A DNA stretch of 64,000 bases from Desmonostoc muscorum FACHB-395 (lineage in GTDB: Bacteria; Cyanobacteriota; Cyanobacteriia; Cyanobacteriales; Nostocaceae): NCBI RefSeq assembly GCF_014698035.1, contig NZ_JACJSF010000001.1, forward strand, positions 221,211 to 285,210, read 5' to 3'. The notes beneath the pieces are model-generated. The model was given only the letters and a program-made list of their open reading frames with translations, did no database searches and was not told the origin of the DNA. A program made the position numbers and the translations under genes. This document shows, one piece after another, positions 54,634 through 63,241 of this stretch (within the stretch, counting starts at the first letter, position 1; the number at the start of each line of letters is the position of its first letter).

Positions 54634-56100
54634 ATGTTTGATGCTCTATCTGACCGTTTAGAAGCCGCCTGGAAAAAACTGCGGGGACAGGACAAAATTT
54701 CTCAATCCAACATTCAAGATGCATTGCGCGAAGTGCGCCGCGCCTTGTTGGAGGCAGATGTCAATCTCCAGGTAGTCAAAGATTTTATTAGCGAAGTCGA
54801 AGCCAAAGCCCAGGGAGCCGAGGTAGTTACCGGGGTGCGACCTGACCAACAGTTCATCAAAATTGTTCACGATGAACTGGTGGAGGTGATGGGAGAAGAA
54901 AATGTTCCCATCGCAGAAGCTAAGGAAAAGCCTACTATTGTGTTGATGGCTGGTTTGCAAGGTACTGGTAAAACCACAGCGACGGCTAAGTTAGCCTTAC
55001 ATCTGAGAAAATTAGATCGTAGCTGTTTGTTGGTAGCGACAGACGTATATCGCCCAGCAGCGATCGACCAGTTGCTGACGTTGGGTAAGCAAATTGATGT
55101 ACCAGTATTTGAACTAGGAAGCGACGCAGATCCAGTAGAAATTGCTCGACAGGGCGTAGAACGCGCTAGGGCAGAAGGTGTAAACACAGTAATTATTGAT
55201 ACTGCTGGTCGCCTGCAAATTGACGAAGATATGATGGCGGAATTAGCCCGCATCAAAGCAACTGTCCAACCCCATGAAACTCTCTTGGTGGTGGACGCGA
55301 TGACTGGTCAAGAAGCAGCGAATCTGACTCGCACCTTCCATGAGCAGATCGGAATTACTGGGGCGATTCTCACCAAAATGGATGGTGATAGCCGTGGTGG
55401 TGCTGCGCTTTCGGTGCGAAAGATTTCGGGAGCGCCGATTAAATTTGTGGGCGTGGGGGAGAAAGTCGAGGCACTGCAACCCTTTTACCCCGATCGCATG
55501 GCATCCCGAATTTTGGGAATGGGCGATGTGCTAACTCTAGTAGAAAAAGCCCAGGAAGAGTTCGATTTAGCCGATGCTGAGAAAATGCAGGAGAAAATCC
55601 TGTCAGCAAAGTTTGACTTTACTGATTTTCTCAAGCAGTTGCGGATGCTGAAGAACATGGGTTCTCTGGGAGGCTTCATCAAGATGATTCCAGGGATGAA
55701 CAAGCTCTCAGACGACCAACTCAAGCAGGGAGAAACCCAGCTGAAACGCTGTGAAGCGATGATTAACTCCATGACTCGCCAAGAACGCCATGACCCAGAT
55801 TTATTAGCCAGTTCTCCCAGTCGTCGGCGGCGGATTGCTTCAGGCTCCGGCTATAGAGAGTCAGATGTGACTAAACTGGTGGGTGATTTCCAAAAAATGC
55901 GATCGCTCATGCAGCAAATGGGTCAAGGTGGCTTCCCTGGAATGCCGGGAATGTTCGGCGGTGGCGGCGGTATGGGCAACGCCTTCGCAGGTGCAGGCAA
56001 TCGTCCCGCAGCCCCCGGATGGCGGGGTTATGGTGGTGATGCGGGCACGAAAAAGAAAAAAACCAAAGAGAAAAAGAAAAAAGGGTTCGGCAATCTTTAA
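54634..56100 (+). CDS. ffh: Signal recognition particle protein Ffh
   Basis: Ffh binds signal sequences and 4.5S/SRP RNA and delivers nascent membrane proteins to FtsY. The NG domain has GLQGTGKTT at residues 107-115 and DTAGRLQ, with TKMDGDSRGGAAL later. The C-terminal M domain is Met-rich (SLGGFIKMIPGM) with the SRP-RNA motif GSGYRESDVTKLV, followed by a Gly/Met-rich stretch and a Lys-rich tail. The length is 488 aa. rpsP follows after a 214-bp repeat-containing gap. Confidence 0.97.
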   Translation: MFDALSDRLEAAWKKLRGQDKISQSNIQDALREVRRALLEADVNLQVVKDFISEVEAKAQGAEVVTGVRPDQQFIKIVHDELVEVMGEENVPIAEAKEKPTIVLMAGLQGTGKTTATAKLALHLRKLDRSCLLVATDVYRPAAIDQLLTLGKQIDVPVFELGSDADPVEIARQGVERARAEGVNTVIIDTAGRLQIDEDMMAELARIKATVQPHETLLVVDAMTGQEAANLTRTFHEQIGITGAILTKMDGDSRGGAALSVRKISGAPIKFVGVGEKVEALQPFYPDRMASRILGMGDVLTLVEKAQEEFDLADAEKMQEKILSAKFDFTDFLKQLRMLKNMGSLGGFIKMIPGMNKLSDDQLKQGETQLKRCEAMINSMTRQERHDPDLLASSPSRRRRIASGSGYRESDVTKLVGDFQKMRSLMQQMGQGGFPGMPGMFGGGGGMGNAFAGAGNRPAAPGWRGYGGDAGTKKKKTKEKKKKGFGNL

Positions 56101-56130
56101 TTATTGGGCATTGGGCATGGGGCATTGGTA

Positions 56131-56168
56131 ATTTACAAATGACAAATGACCAATGACTAATGACTAAT
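56131..56168. repeat. Heptameric short tandem repeat
   Basis: ACAAATGACAAATGACCAATGACTAATGACTAA lies between ffh and rpsP, preceded by GGGCATTGGGCATGGGGCATTGG repeats. Confidence 0.75.
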
Positions 56169-56314
56169 AGCAGCAAATGCTAGGCAGTGCTAAAATTAGC
56201 ATTTCGACCTCAGAATTTATCAGCAGAAGAAACTAACCCTCCATTTCTCGGCAACAGCCAGATTGAGGTTACTTCTTCGGCCACTATATCTAAACAGGAG
56301 AATGATTCTTCAAC

Positions 56315-56575
56315 ATGATCAAACTGCGCTTGAAGCGATTCGGTAAAAAACGGGAAGCAAGTTACCGCATTGTCGCCATTAACAACCTCGCTCGCCGTGA
56401 TGGCCGTCCCCTAGAAGAATTGGGATTTTATAACCCCAGAACTGATGAAGTGCGATTAGACGTTCCCGGTATCGTCAAGCGACTACAACAAGGCGCTCAA
56501 CCCACTGACACCGTACGTCGCATTCTAGTAAAAGCTAATGTTTTTGAACAGGTCAGTGCAACAGCCGCATCATAA
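56315..56575 (+). CDS. rpsP: 30S ribosomal protein S16
   Basis: S16 is a small-subunit assembly protein. The sequence [20 protein letters not shown], the [13 protein letters not shown] motif and the TDTVRRIL end are diagnostic. The length (86 aa) is normal. The neighbouring genes (ffh upstream, KH-domain gene downstream) form the order seen in many bacteria. Confidence 0.97.
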   Translation: MIKLRLKRFGKKREASYRIVAINNLARRDGRPLEELGFYNPRTDEVRLDVPGIVKRLQQGAQPTDTVRRILVKANVFEQVSATAAS

Positions 56576-56972
56576 TTTCGGAACAAAATTGCCAACAGCC
56601 AGTCCCAACTATGTTGATCTGGTTCGGTTTTTGGTGCAGCCATTTTTGGAATCTCCAGAGACTTTAAGTGTCGATTGTGAAATTTCTCAGGCCCTCAACC
56701 GGGTTTGGGTTCGCATCGCCTTTGAAAGCACAGATAAAGGGAAAGTGTTTGGTCGAGGGGGACGCAATATTCAGGCGATTCGTACAGTAATTGCCGCAGC
56801 CGCAGCCGCAGCTGGGCAATCAGCATACCTGGATATCTACGGCAGTACCACTCCGGGCCGCGAAGGTATGTCTTTTGATGAAGACACAGAAGAGCGATCG
56901 CCACCGCCAACTAGAAGAGAACCGCGTGGAAATGATGGGCCTAAACCCATTGTTAAACCCCGCCTCCGCTAG
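56538..56972 (+). CDS. KH-domain RNA-binding protein (KhpA-like)
   Basis: The KH domain carries the GRGG loop ([16 protein letters not shown]) that contacts RNA, preceded by [20 protein letters not shown] disordered Pro/Arg-rich tail follows. The ATG at 56538 lies inside rpsP (38-bp overlap), but a TTG at 56589 with GGAAC just upstream and the more usual [11 protein letters not shown] start is also credible. The location after rpsP matches the usual ribosome-linked KhpA position; a role in RNA regulation is family knowledge. Confidence 0.88.
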   Translation: MFLNRSVQQPHHNFGTKLPTASPNYVDLVRFLVQPFLESPETLSVDCEISQALNRVWVRIAFESTDKGKVFGRGGRNIQAIRTVIAAAAAAAGQSAYLDIYGSTTPGREGMSFDEDTEERSPPPTRREPRGNDGPKPIVKPRLR

Positions 56973-57227
56973 GTTAAAACTAGAGAGCAAATCTGAGCGG
57001 TTGTAGTTACCTCCGCTCAGAATTTTTGTAAAGATAGAAAGTAGCAAAAAGATTTTTGGATATTTTTTTGAACTATTTAGAACTAGGGACGTACAGATTT
57101 ACGCCTCTACGGCCGATTCATTTGTTGCAAATATTTTTCTAAAATGTAAGTAAAAAGCGTAATTTCGTTTTTAGCGAAAAAATATTAACCTTTGTCAAAA
57201 ATAGATCCTTACGAATTAAAAAATACT

Positions 57228-58181
57228 ATGGCAGGTGCTTTAACAATTCAGCTGCCGAATGTTTCCAGTGCGATCGCTCTTGGGGGAGATGGAGAAGAAA
57301 ATCTCAAAATCCTATCTCGGCAAACAGGAGCCAATTTAGTGCTACGCGGACAGGAATTAGTGATTTCTGGTACTCAAGAGCAAATTGATCTGGCTTCTCG
57401 ATTGGTGCGATCGCTTGAAGAACTCTGGATTAAAGGCAATACCATCACCAGTGCCGATATTTTAACAGCCCGTCAAGCCATAGATAGCGATCGGCAAGGG
57501 GAACTGCAAGATTTACAGCGAGATGTCCTTGCCAAAAGTCGCCGGGGCGAAGAAGTCCGTGCTAAAACCTTCCGCCAGCGTCAATATATCGACGCACTCC
57601 GTAGGCGCGATCTCACCTTTGGGATTGGGCCTGCTGGTACTGGCAAAACTTATCTCGCCGTTGTTGTCGCAGTACAAGCACTCTTGGCTAATCAAGTTGA
57701 AAAGCTGATTTTAACTCGCCCTGCCGTCGAAGCCGGTGAAAAACTTGGTTTTTTGCCTGGAGACTTACAGCAGAAAGTTAATCCCTATCTTCGCCCACTT
57801 TACGATGCTATTTATGAATTCATCGACCCAGAAAAAGTACCCAGTTTAATGGAACGCGGTGTGATTGAAGTCGCGCCACTTGCCTATATGCGGGGACGCA
57901 CCCTCAATAACGCCTTTATCATTGTCGATGAGGCTCAAAATACTACACCCGCTCAGATGAAAATGGTTTTGACTCGTTTGGGTTTCCGTTCGCGCATGGT
58001 GATTACAGGCGATATGACACAAACTGATTTACCACTTCACCAACAATCAGGTTTAGGAGTGGCTTTACAAATTTTAAAACACGTTGAAGGTATTGCCTTT
58101 TGCGAATTTTCCCAAAAAGATGTCGTGCGCCATCCTCTAGTTCAGCGCATTGTTGCTGCTTATGAACAATACGAAAAATAG
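57228..58181 (+). CDS. PhoH-family ATPase
   Basis: The protein has an N-terminal KH-like segment (LSRQTGANLVLRGQELVISGT) followed by the PhoH ATPase. Walker A GPAGTGKT is at about residues 134-141, with VDEAQNTTPAQMK and the RSRMVITGDMTQTDLP motif. PhoH proteins bind RNA and are linked to nucleotide or ribosome maturation. ATG 57228 gives the cyanobacterial-type MAGALTIQLPN start; a TTG at 57192 would add 12 residues. The length (317 aa) is typical. Confidence 0.93.
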   Translation: MAGALTIQLPNVSSAIALGGDGEENLKILSRQTGANLVLRGQELVISGTQEQIDLASRLVRSLEELWIKGNTITSADILTARQAIDSDRQGELQDLQRDVLAKSRRGEEVRAKTFRQRQYIDALRRRDLTFGIGPAGTGKTYLAVVVAVQALLANQVEKLILTRPAVEAGEKLGFLPGDLQQKVNPYLRPLYDAIYEFIDPEKVPSLMERGVIEVAPLAYMRGRTLNNAFIIVDEAQNTTPAQMKMVLTRLGFRSRMVITGDMTQTDLPLHQQSGLGVALQILKHVEGIAFCEFSQKDVVRHPLVQRIVAAYEQYEK

Positions 58182-58243
58182 GGATTGGGAATTGGGAATT
58201 GGGCATTAGTTAGGACTCATCGTTTAACCAACGACAAATAACA

Positions 58244-58312
58244 AATACTTCGGCTTCTCCTAACGGAGACGCTGCGCGTTAAGCGAAGCTATGCCGTAGG
58301 CTTTACGCTCAG
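58244..58312. repeat. Dispersed repeat (GGAGACGCTGCGCG type)
   Basis: CGGCTTCTCCTAACGGAGACGCTGCGCGTTAAGCGAAGCTATGCCGTAGGC is a recurring Nostoc repeat with an internal hairpin (TCTCC...GGAGA). It runs into the heptamer tract at 58313. Confidence 0.65.
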
Positions 58313-58342
58313 TACAAATGACAAAGGACAAATGACAAATGA
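58313..58342. repeat. Heptameric short tandem repeat providing a start codon
   Basis: ACAAATGACAAAGGACAAATGACAAATGACC ends at the next gene, whose ATG (58339) is part of the last heptamer. Confidence 0.75.
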
Positions 58343-58743
58343 CCACAACATTGAAAGAATTTTTAGAAGCTTGTGAAACTCTTGGAACCTTGCGTTTAAT
58401 TGTCACTAGCAGTGCGGCTGTATTAGAAGCACGGGGCAAAATTGAAAAGCTATTTTATGCAGAATTACCAAAAGGTAAGTATGCGAATATGCACACTGAG
58501 GGCTTTGAATTTCACTTGAATATGGATAGAATTATTCAAGTAAAATTTGAAACTGGTGAAGCGAAAAGAGGCAATTTTACAACCTATGCTATTCGGTTTT
58601 TAGATGATAAGCATGAGCCTGCTTTAAGCCTATTTTTGCAATGGGGTAAACCGGGAGAATATGAACCAGGACAAGTGGAAGCTTGGAAAACTCTCAAAGA
58701 GAAGTATGGGGAAATTTGGGAACCTTTACCAGCAGAGATTTAA
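58339..58743 (+). CDS. ChuX/HutX-like heme-utilisation-family protein
   Basis: The 134-residue protein resembles the ChuX/HutX family: TLGTLRLIVTSSAAVLEARGKI, the DRIIQVKFETGEAKRG centre and ALSLFLQWGKPGEYEPGQVE fit the split-barrel pattern. Members bind or degrade heme in some bacteria. No transporter or TonB genes are close, so a heme role here is uncertain. The start codon lies in a heptamer repeat. Confidence 0.7.
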   Translation: MTTTLKEFLEACETLGTLRLIVTSSAAVLEARGKIEKLFYAELPKGKYANMHTEGFEFHLNMDRIIQVKFETGEAKRGNFTTYAIRFLDDKHEPALSLFLQWGKPGEYEPGQVEAWKTLKEKYGEIWEPLPAEI

Positions 58744-59154
58744 ATGAAAAAAATAAACTTGATTTAGGAAAACAACATCAGTATCTTACTCAAAATATGT
58801 GTCATGAACATATTTATCTTCATCTAGCAGCAGTTATTGTACTAATGAGGGCTTCTGACACTTGGGAAAATTTTGAGCGAATACTTAGAGAGGTATTTTC
58901 CATTACAAATGCCAAAACGAGAAGATCAAAAAGGTAGCATGAACTAACAGCTACTATCGAATCTGTATACTTCACTTTGTTTATAAATGAACAAAGTGAA
59001 ACGCTTAATAAGTATTTATCCTAGTTTTTGTTAAAAATATTTTTTTTAACCAGTTATTATATCACAAATAAGCACAAAATGTTATTTATTAATGATATTA
59101 ACGAGATTTGATAACATGGATTAAAAATTGTCCCTTGTGAATGGAATCGATAAT
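58744..59154. other. Intergenic region, no gene supported
   Basis: A frame at 58683-58937 overlaps the ChuX-like gene in another frame and has no recognised domain. A perfect 11-bp stem, TTCACTTTGTT / AACAAAGTGAA, is at 58971-59000; it could be a terminator or operator. The rest is AT-rich. Confidence 0.5.
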
Positions 59155-60306
59155 ATGATTAATACCTATAGAGCAGGTAGGTACGTAGAACAGCTTGCTG
59201 GTTACAAAGCCTTTATACCGAATCCCTTGCCACCTATACCTAAATTATGTATTGATGATGAAATGTTGGAACTTTTATCACAAGCAGATAGAGCATTAGG
59301 TCGTTTAGATGGCTCAACAGACGCTTTACCTAATCCTGACTTATTTGTATTTATGTATGTTCGCAAAGAAGCGGTGTTGTCAAGTCAGATAGAAGGAACG
59401 CAGGCTTCTTTGATAGATGTTCTTGAGTTTGAATCCCGTACAGTGGAACCAGACAACCCACAAGATGTAACCGAAGTTGTAAACTATATCGCAGCAATTA
59501 ATCACGGACTTAAAAGATTAGAGAATTTCCCTCTATCACTGCGATTGATCCGTGAAATTCATAAAGAATTAATGAGAGAAGGACGAGGTTCTGAAAAAGA
59601 ACCGGGAGAATTTCGACATCAACAAAATTGGATTGGTGCGGGAGGGTGTCTTTTAAAGGAAGCTATTTATGTTCCACCACCACCACATGAGATGCAAGAA
59701 GCTTTAAATAATTTAGAGCAGTTTTTTCATGACCCCGCTCCAATGCCAGCTTTAATCAAAATTGGGTTAGCCCACGCTCAGTTTGAGACAATTCATCCTT
59801 TTCAAGATGGAAATGGAAGAACAGGGCGCTTACTAATTACATTTTTATTATGTGAGAGAAATATATTAAAACGCCCCTTGCTGTATATATCTTATTACTT
59901 CAAAAAATACCGTTCGCAATATTACGATCATCTCCAATCTATCAGGGATAATGGGGACTGGGAAAGCTGGCTGAAGTTTTTTCTAAAAGGCGTATACGAA
60001 GTTGCTCAGGAAGCATCTACTGTTGCTCGTCAAATAGTTAATTTAAAGGAGGAGCATCGCCAAATAGTAATGAGAGAAATGGGTAATCGTAAAGCAGGAA
60101 GCGCTATAGCTTTACTAGAAAAGCTTTATTACAAACCAGTTTTTAATGTGGACATTGCTCAAGATATTACTCAACTGTCATATCCTAACGCAAACAATCT
60201 AGTTAAAGAACTCTGCAAGATAGGACTTTTGAGAGAAATTACAGGAAATAAACGTAATAGAACTTTTGCTTATAGTTCATATTTATCTATTTTTAGAGAT
60301 TCTTAA
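59155..60306 (+). CDS. Fic-family protein (AMPylase-like)
   Basis: The central Fic motif HPFQDGNGRTGR begins at H214, with all catalytic residues. An inhibitory helix motif [S/T]xxxE[G/N] is present as SSQIEG (S76, E80, G81) in the N-terminal half, typical of self-inhibited class II Fic proteins. The C-terminal 80 residues look like a winged-helix domain (KPVFNVDIAQDITQLSYPNANNLVKEL). Fic enzymes transfer AMP or similar groups to protein hydroxyls. No separate antitoxin gene is adjacent. The ATG at 59155 is preferred over an upstream TTG. The target is unknown. Confidence 0.9.
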   Translation: MINTYRAGRYVEQLAGYKAFIPNPLPPIPKLCIDDEMLELLSQADRALGRLDGSTDALPNPDLFVFMYVRKEAVLSSQIEGTQASLIDVLEFESRTVEPDNPQDVTEVVNYIAAINHGLKRLENFPLSLRLIREIHKELMREGRGSEKEPGEFRHQQNWIGAGGCLLKEAIYVPPPPHEMQEALNNLEQFFHDPAPMPALIKIGLAHAQFETIHPFQDGNGRTGRLLITFLLCERNILKRPLLYISYYFKKYRSQYYDHLQSIRDNGDWESWLKFFLKGVYEVAQEASTVARQIVNLKEEHRQIVMREMGNRKAGSAIALLEKLYYKPVFNVDIAQDITQLSYPNANNLVKELCKIGLLREITGNKRNRTFAYSSYLSIFRDS

Positions 60307-60412
60307 CATCCCAAATCAAATGCGATATATTTGTCAAAGTATCTTGCATTCTGCAAACTGGAAAACAGCCACTCCATAATGTAAAAAATAGAAAATCAAC
60401 ACAACACTACTG

Positions 60413-61213
60413 ATGTTTGTAATAAAAGTAATTTGGAGTTTTTGCTTGGTTGTTTCATTCCTACTGTCGAGTGGTGAAGTTCTTGCAGGAGAGTTGTCTG
60501 AACGGTTAGCAAATTTTCCTCAGTGGGAAAAATTAACTTCAGTGCAACCGGCTTCGGGTGATTTGGTTTACCCTGAATGGATGGCTGGTTCTTGGCAAGT
60601 TACGAGTACTTTAGTAGATTTAGCCGCACCTTTAGCACCAGATATTGTAACTCCAGGGTTTGAAGGTAATCGCCGACAATTAAATCAGCCTGTGAGTTTT
60701 GTAGTAAGATTTGTGAAAGAACAACCAGATGTTTCTAGGTTAAAAATATTTCCTCAGATAGATTACAAATCCCCAAGTTTGGTGGCAGATAGAGCGTTTA
60801 ATAGCTTGAATTTGGCACGAGCTTATTTAGGGGATGAAGCAGTGTTATCAGTCAAAGTAGATCCAGATTCACCTAATCGTCAGATTACATTCCTGCGTAG
60901 CAGTCGCCAACTAGTTTCCATTGTGACTGCACGAGCTACAGAAACTCTTCCTGATGGCAAGTTCATCACCACAGAAGTGTTTCAACAATTATTCAAAGGT
61001 GGTTCACGCCCCTATTTAAACTCTGTAGAATCTACCACTGCTTATCATAAACTTCCAACAGCTAATCCGGCAATTGAGGCAGATCAAGTTACTGCTGTCT
61101 ATCTTTCACCCCAAGATCCAGATTACTTTAAAGCTAATTCTCAACCAGTTGCTCTCTATCGCTATCGCCTAGAATTTATCGCAGCACAAATGCTTACTAC
61201 TCCAAAGGAGTGA
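60413..61213 (+). CDS. Secreted protein, DUF6816-like
   Basis: The 266-residue protein has an N-terminal signal (VIWSFCLVVSFLLSSGEVLAG) and a soluble beta-rich part. YPEWMAGSWQVTSTLVDLAAPLAP and TPGFEGNRRQLNQPVSFVVRF match cyanobacterial DUF6816-like proteins as I remember them; the assignment is not certain. The location is probably periplasm or thylakoid lumen. The function is unknown. Confidence 0.65.
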   Translation: MFVIKVIWSFCLVVSFLLSSGEVLAGELSERLANFPQWEKLTSVQPASGDLVYPEWMAGSWQVTSTLVDLAAPLAPDIVTPGFEGNRRQLNQPVSFVVRFVKEQPDVSRLKIFPQIDYKSPSLVADRAFNSLNLARAYLGDEAVLSVKVDPDSPNRQITFLRSSRQLVSIVTARATETLPDGKFITTEVFQQLFKGGSRPYLNSVESTTAYHKLPTANPAIEADQVTAVYLSPQDPDYFKANSQPVALYRYRLEFIAAQMLTTPKE

Positions 61214-61301
61214 TTTAAATCTATAGCCCTTGACTACTTTGTAATACGCTTGTAGTATATAGATTCCAAGTTTACGATCGCGCTCTTGGACGGTGTGCAT
61301 C

Positions 61302-63122
61302 ATGGCCAAATTTCAAGATATTGTCAATTACTTTCGCTCTGACTGGAAGCTGAGTCTTTTTAGTATTACAGCATCTAGCATTTACGAAATTATTGATTTG
61401 GTTGTTCCTTATGCGATTGGGCAGATTTTAAACGTTTTGTCTAATCAACCTTTGGATAAACCACTTCAAAGTGCGATCGCAACTTTTTCTGACATCACTA
61501 ATTACCCTATTAATAAAACTCTATCTTTGGGTGTATTACTGGGTTTAGTTTTCGTTGTCACCGTAGTCAAAGCGCCAACCCAACCTTGGTTAACCCATTG
61601 GTTTCACTGGGATATATCCTTAAGGTTGCGTCGCCAGAAAGCCCAAACAGCCGTAGAAAAAATTCTCACTCTTCCACTAGAATTTTATGATGAAAATAAC
61701 CCAGGAAGAATTGCTGGAAGAATAGCAAGAGGTATTTCTAACCACACTTTTACGTACCCTGAAGTTGCCGGACAATTAATTCCTAAACTAGTCCGGGTAC
61801 TGGGAATTTTCTTGTTTATCTTGGTGATTGAGTGGCGAATTGCGATTTTATATTTGATTTCCTTTGTAGTTATTCTTGGCTTTAGCTTGAAGGATTTAAA
61901 GCATCTGATTTGGCATGAAACTATTCTGGATAAATATTCAGAAGATACAGAAAGTCGTAATTCTGAACTAATCACCAACATAAAAACGGTAAAAGCATTT
62001 GCTACTGAAGCTCATGAACTAAAGCGGCAAAAGCAACGTTTGGATCGTGAGCTAATGGTAGTTGAGTATCGCGTTCACAAAGGTTATGTGAAACTGGCTA
62101 CTTGGCAAAGGACTGTAATTCAGTTTTGCGTGTTTACTATCCTGGGTTTGACTCTAGCAGCAACAGTAGACGGTAGAATTTCTCTCGGTCACTTTGTCAT
62201 GACATTAACTCTTTCTAGCATGGCTTATGCCGAATTAGAACCTATTAGCACATTGGGAGAACTTTTTGCCCGTCGCTATTCTTCTATGCTGCGGTTTCAC
62301 GAATTTCTCCAAGAGCCAATTCCATCTGATTCAGCTAGTCTTTTAGAAGAGAGCAACCAGACAGAATTACCCTATAAATTTACTGGAAAAGTTGAGTTGT
62401 CCCACGTCAGTTTTGGATATGATGCCAACCGTCAAGTTTTGCAGGATATTAACTTGTTGATTGAGCCATACCAAACAGTGGCATTAGTTGGGCGTTCTGG
62501 TTCTGGTAAGTCTACTCTAGTTAAATTGCTGTTGCGATATTTTGAACCTCAAAAAGGTCAAATTTTGATTGATGGTCAAGATATTAGCACTTTGAATGTG
62601 GGTAAGTATAGACGAAGGCTAGCGATCGTTCACCAAGAAGTAGACGTTTTCAACGGTACGATATTGGATAACCTCACCTATGGCAGGCGGGATGCCAGTT
62701 TAGAGCAGGTTAAGGAAGCCTGTAGAATTGCCAGAGTCGATGAAGTAGTGCAACACTTACCCCAAGGTTATTACACCGTTGTGGGTGAACGAGGTGTCAG
62801 ATTATCTGGAGGACAAAGACAACGGTTAGGAATTGCGAGAGCGTTGCTAGTGGAACCAGATGTGCTGATTTTTGACGAAGCCACTTCTAGCTTAGATTAT
62901 GAATCTGAGCGTTCAATTCAGCTAGCGATGCGATCGATTCAGGGTACTTGCACCACTATTGTGATTGCCCACCGTTTAAGTACAGTGCGAGAAGCAGATA
63001 AAATTGTAGTTTTGGAGCAAGGAAAGATTGTAGAAGTCGGTAGCCACGATGAACTCTTACATCAAGAAGGCATTTACCGCCGCTTACACTCCCTACAAGA
63101 AACAGGAGAACTCCTAAGTTAG
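61302..63122 (+). CDS. ABC transporter ATP-binding/permease protein
   Basis: This is a type 1 half-transporter with a six-helix domain (residues about 1-320) and an ATPase domain. Walker A GRSGSGKST, signature LSGGQRQR and DVLIFDEATSSLD are complete. The length (606 aa from ATG 61302) is standard for MsbA-like exporters. It stands alone, with the IS transposase downstream. No cargo can be named; it is 18 kb from the peptide locus. Confidence 0.92.
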   Translation: MAKFQDIVNYFRSDWKLSLFSITASSIYEIIDLVVPYAIGQILNVLSNQPLDKPLQSAIATFSDITNYPINKTLSLGVLLGLVFVVTVVKAPTQPWLTHWFHWDISLRLRRQKAQTAVEKILTLPLEFYDENNPGRIAGRIARGISNHTFTYPEVAGQLIPKLVRVLGIFLFILVIEWRIAILYLISFVVILGFSLKDLKHLIWHETILDKYSEDTESRNSELITNIKTVKAFATEAHELKRQKQRLDRELMVVEYRVHKGYVKLATWQRTVIQFCVFTILGLTLAATVDGRISLGHFVMTLTLSSMAYAELEPISTLGELFARRYSSMLRFHEFLQEPIPSDSASLLEESNQTELPYKFTGKVELSHVSFGYDANRQVLQDINLLIEPYQTVALVGRSGSGKSTLVKLLLRYFEPQKGQILIDGQDISTLNVGKYRRRLAIVHQEVDVFNGTILDNLTYGRRDASLEQVKEACRIARVDEVVQHLPQGYYTVVGERGVRLSGGQRQRLGIARALLVEPDVLIFDEATSSLDYESERSIQLAMRSIQGTCTTIVIAHRLSTVREADKIVVLEQGKIVEVGSHDELLHQEGIYRRLHSLQETGELLS

Positions 63123-63241
63123 GGAACCTTAGTGGTGCAGAAAAGTCCTGAAGGCTTGATATATGGGGAATTTTACTAAGACAAGGGTGACAGAGAGGGG
63201 GAAGACATGGGATGCTCAAGTTTCCACACAAAAACTACTCC

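Noticed and set aside
5894..58342. Heptamer tracts as CRISPR or regulatory operators
   Set aside because: They are the known short tandem repeat type of heterocystous cyanobacteria and occur in unrelated gaps.
58683..58937. 84-residue frame after the ChuX-like gene
   Set aside because: The first part is an out-of-frame reading of the ChuX-like gene, and the rest has no domain; a decayed gene is possible but unsupported.
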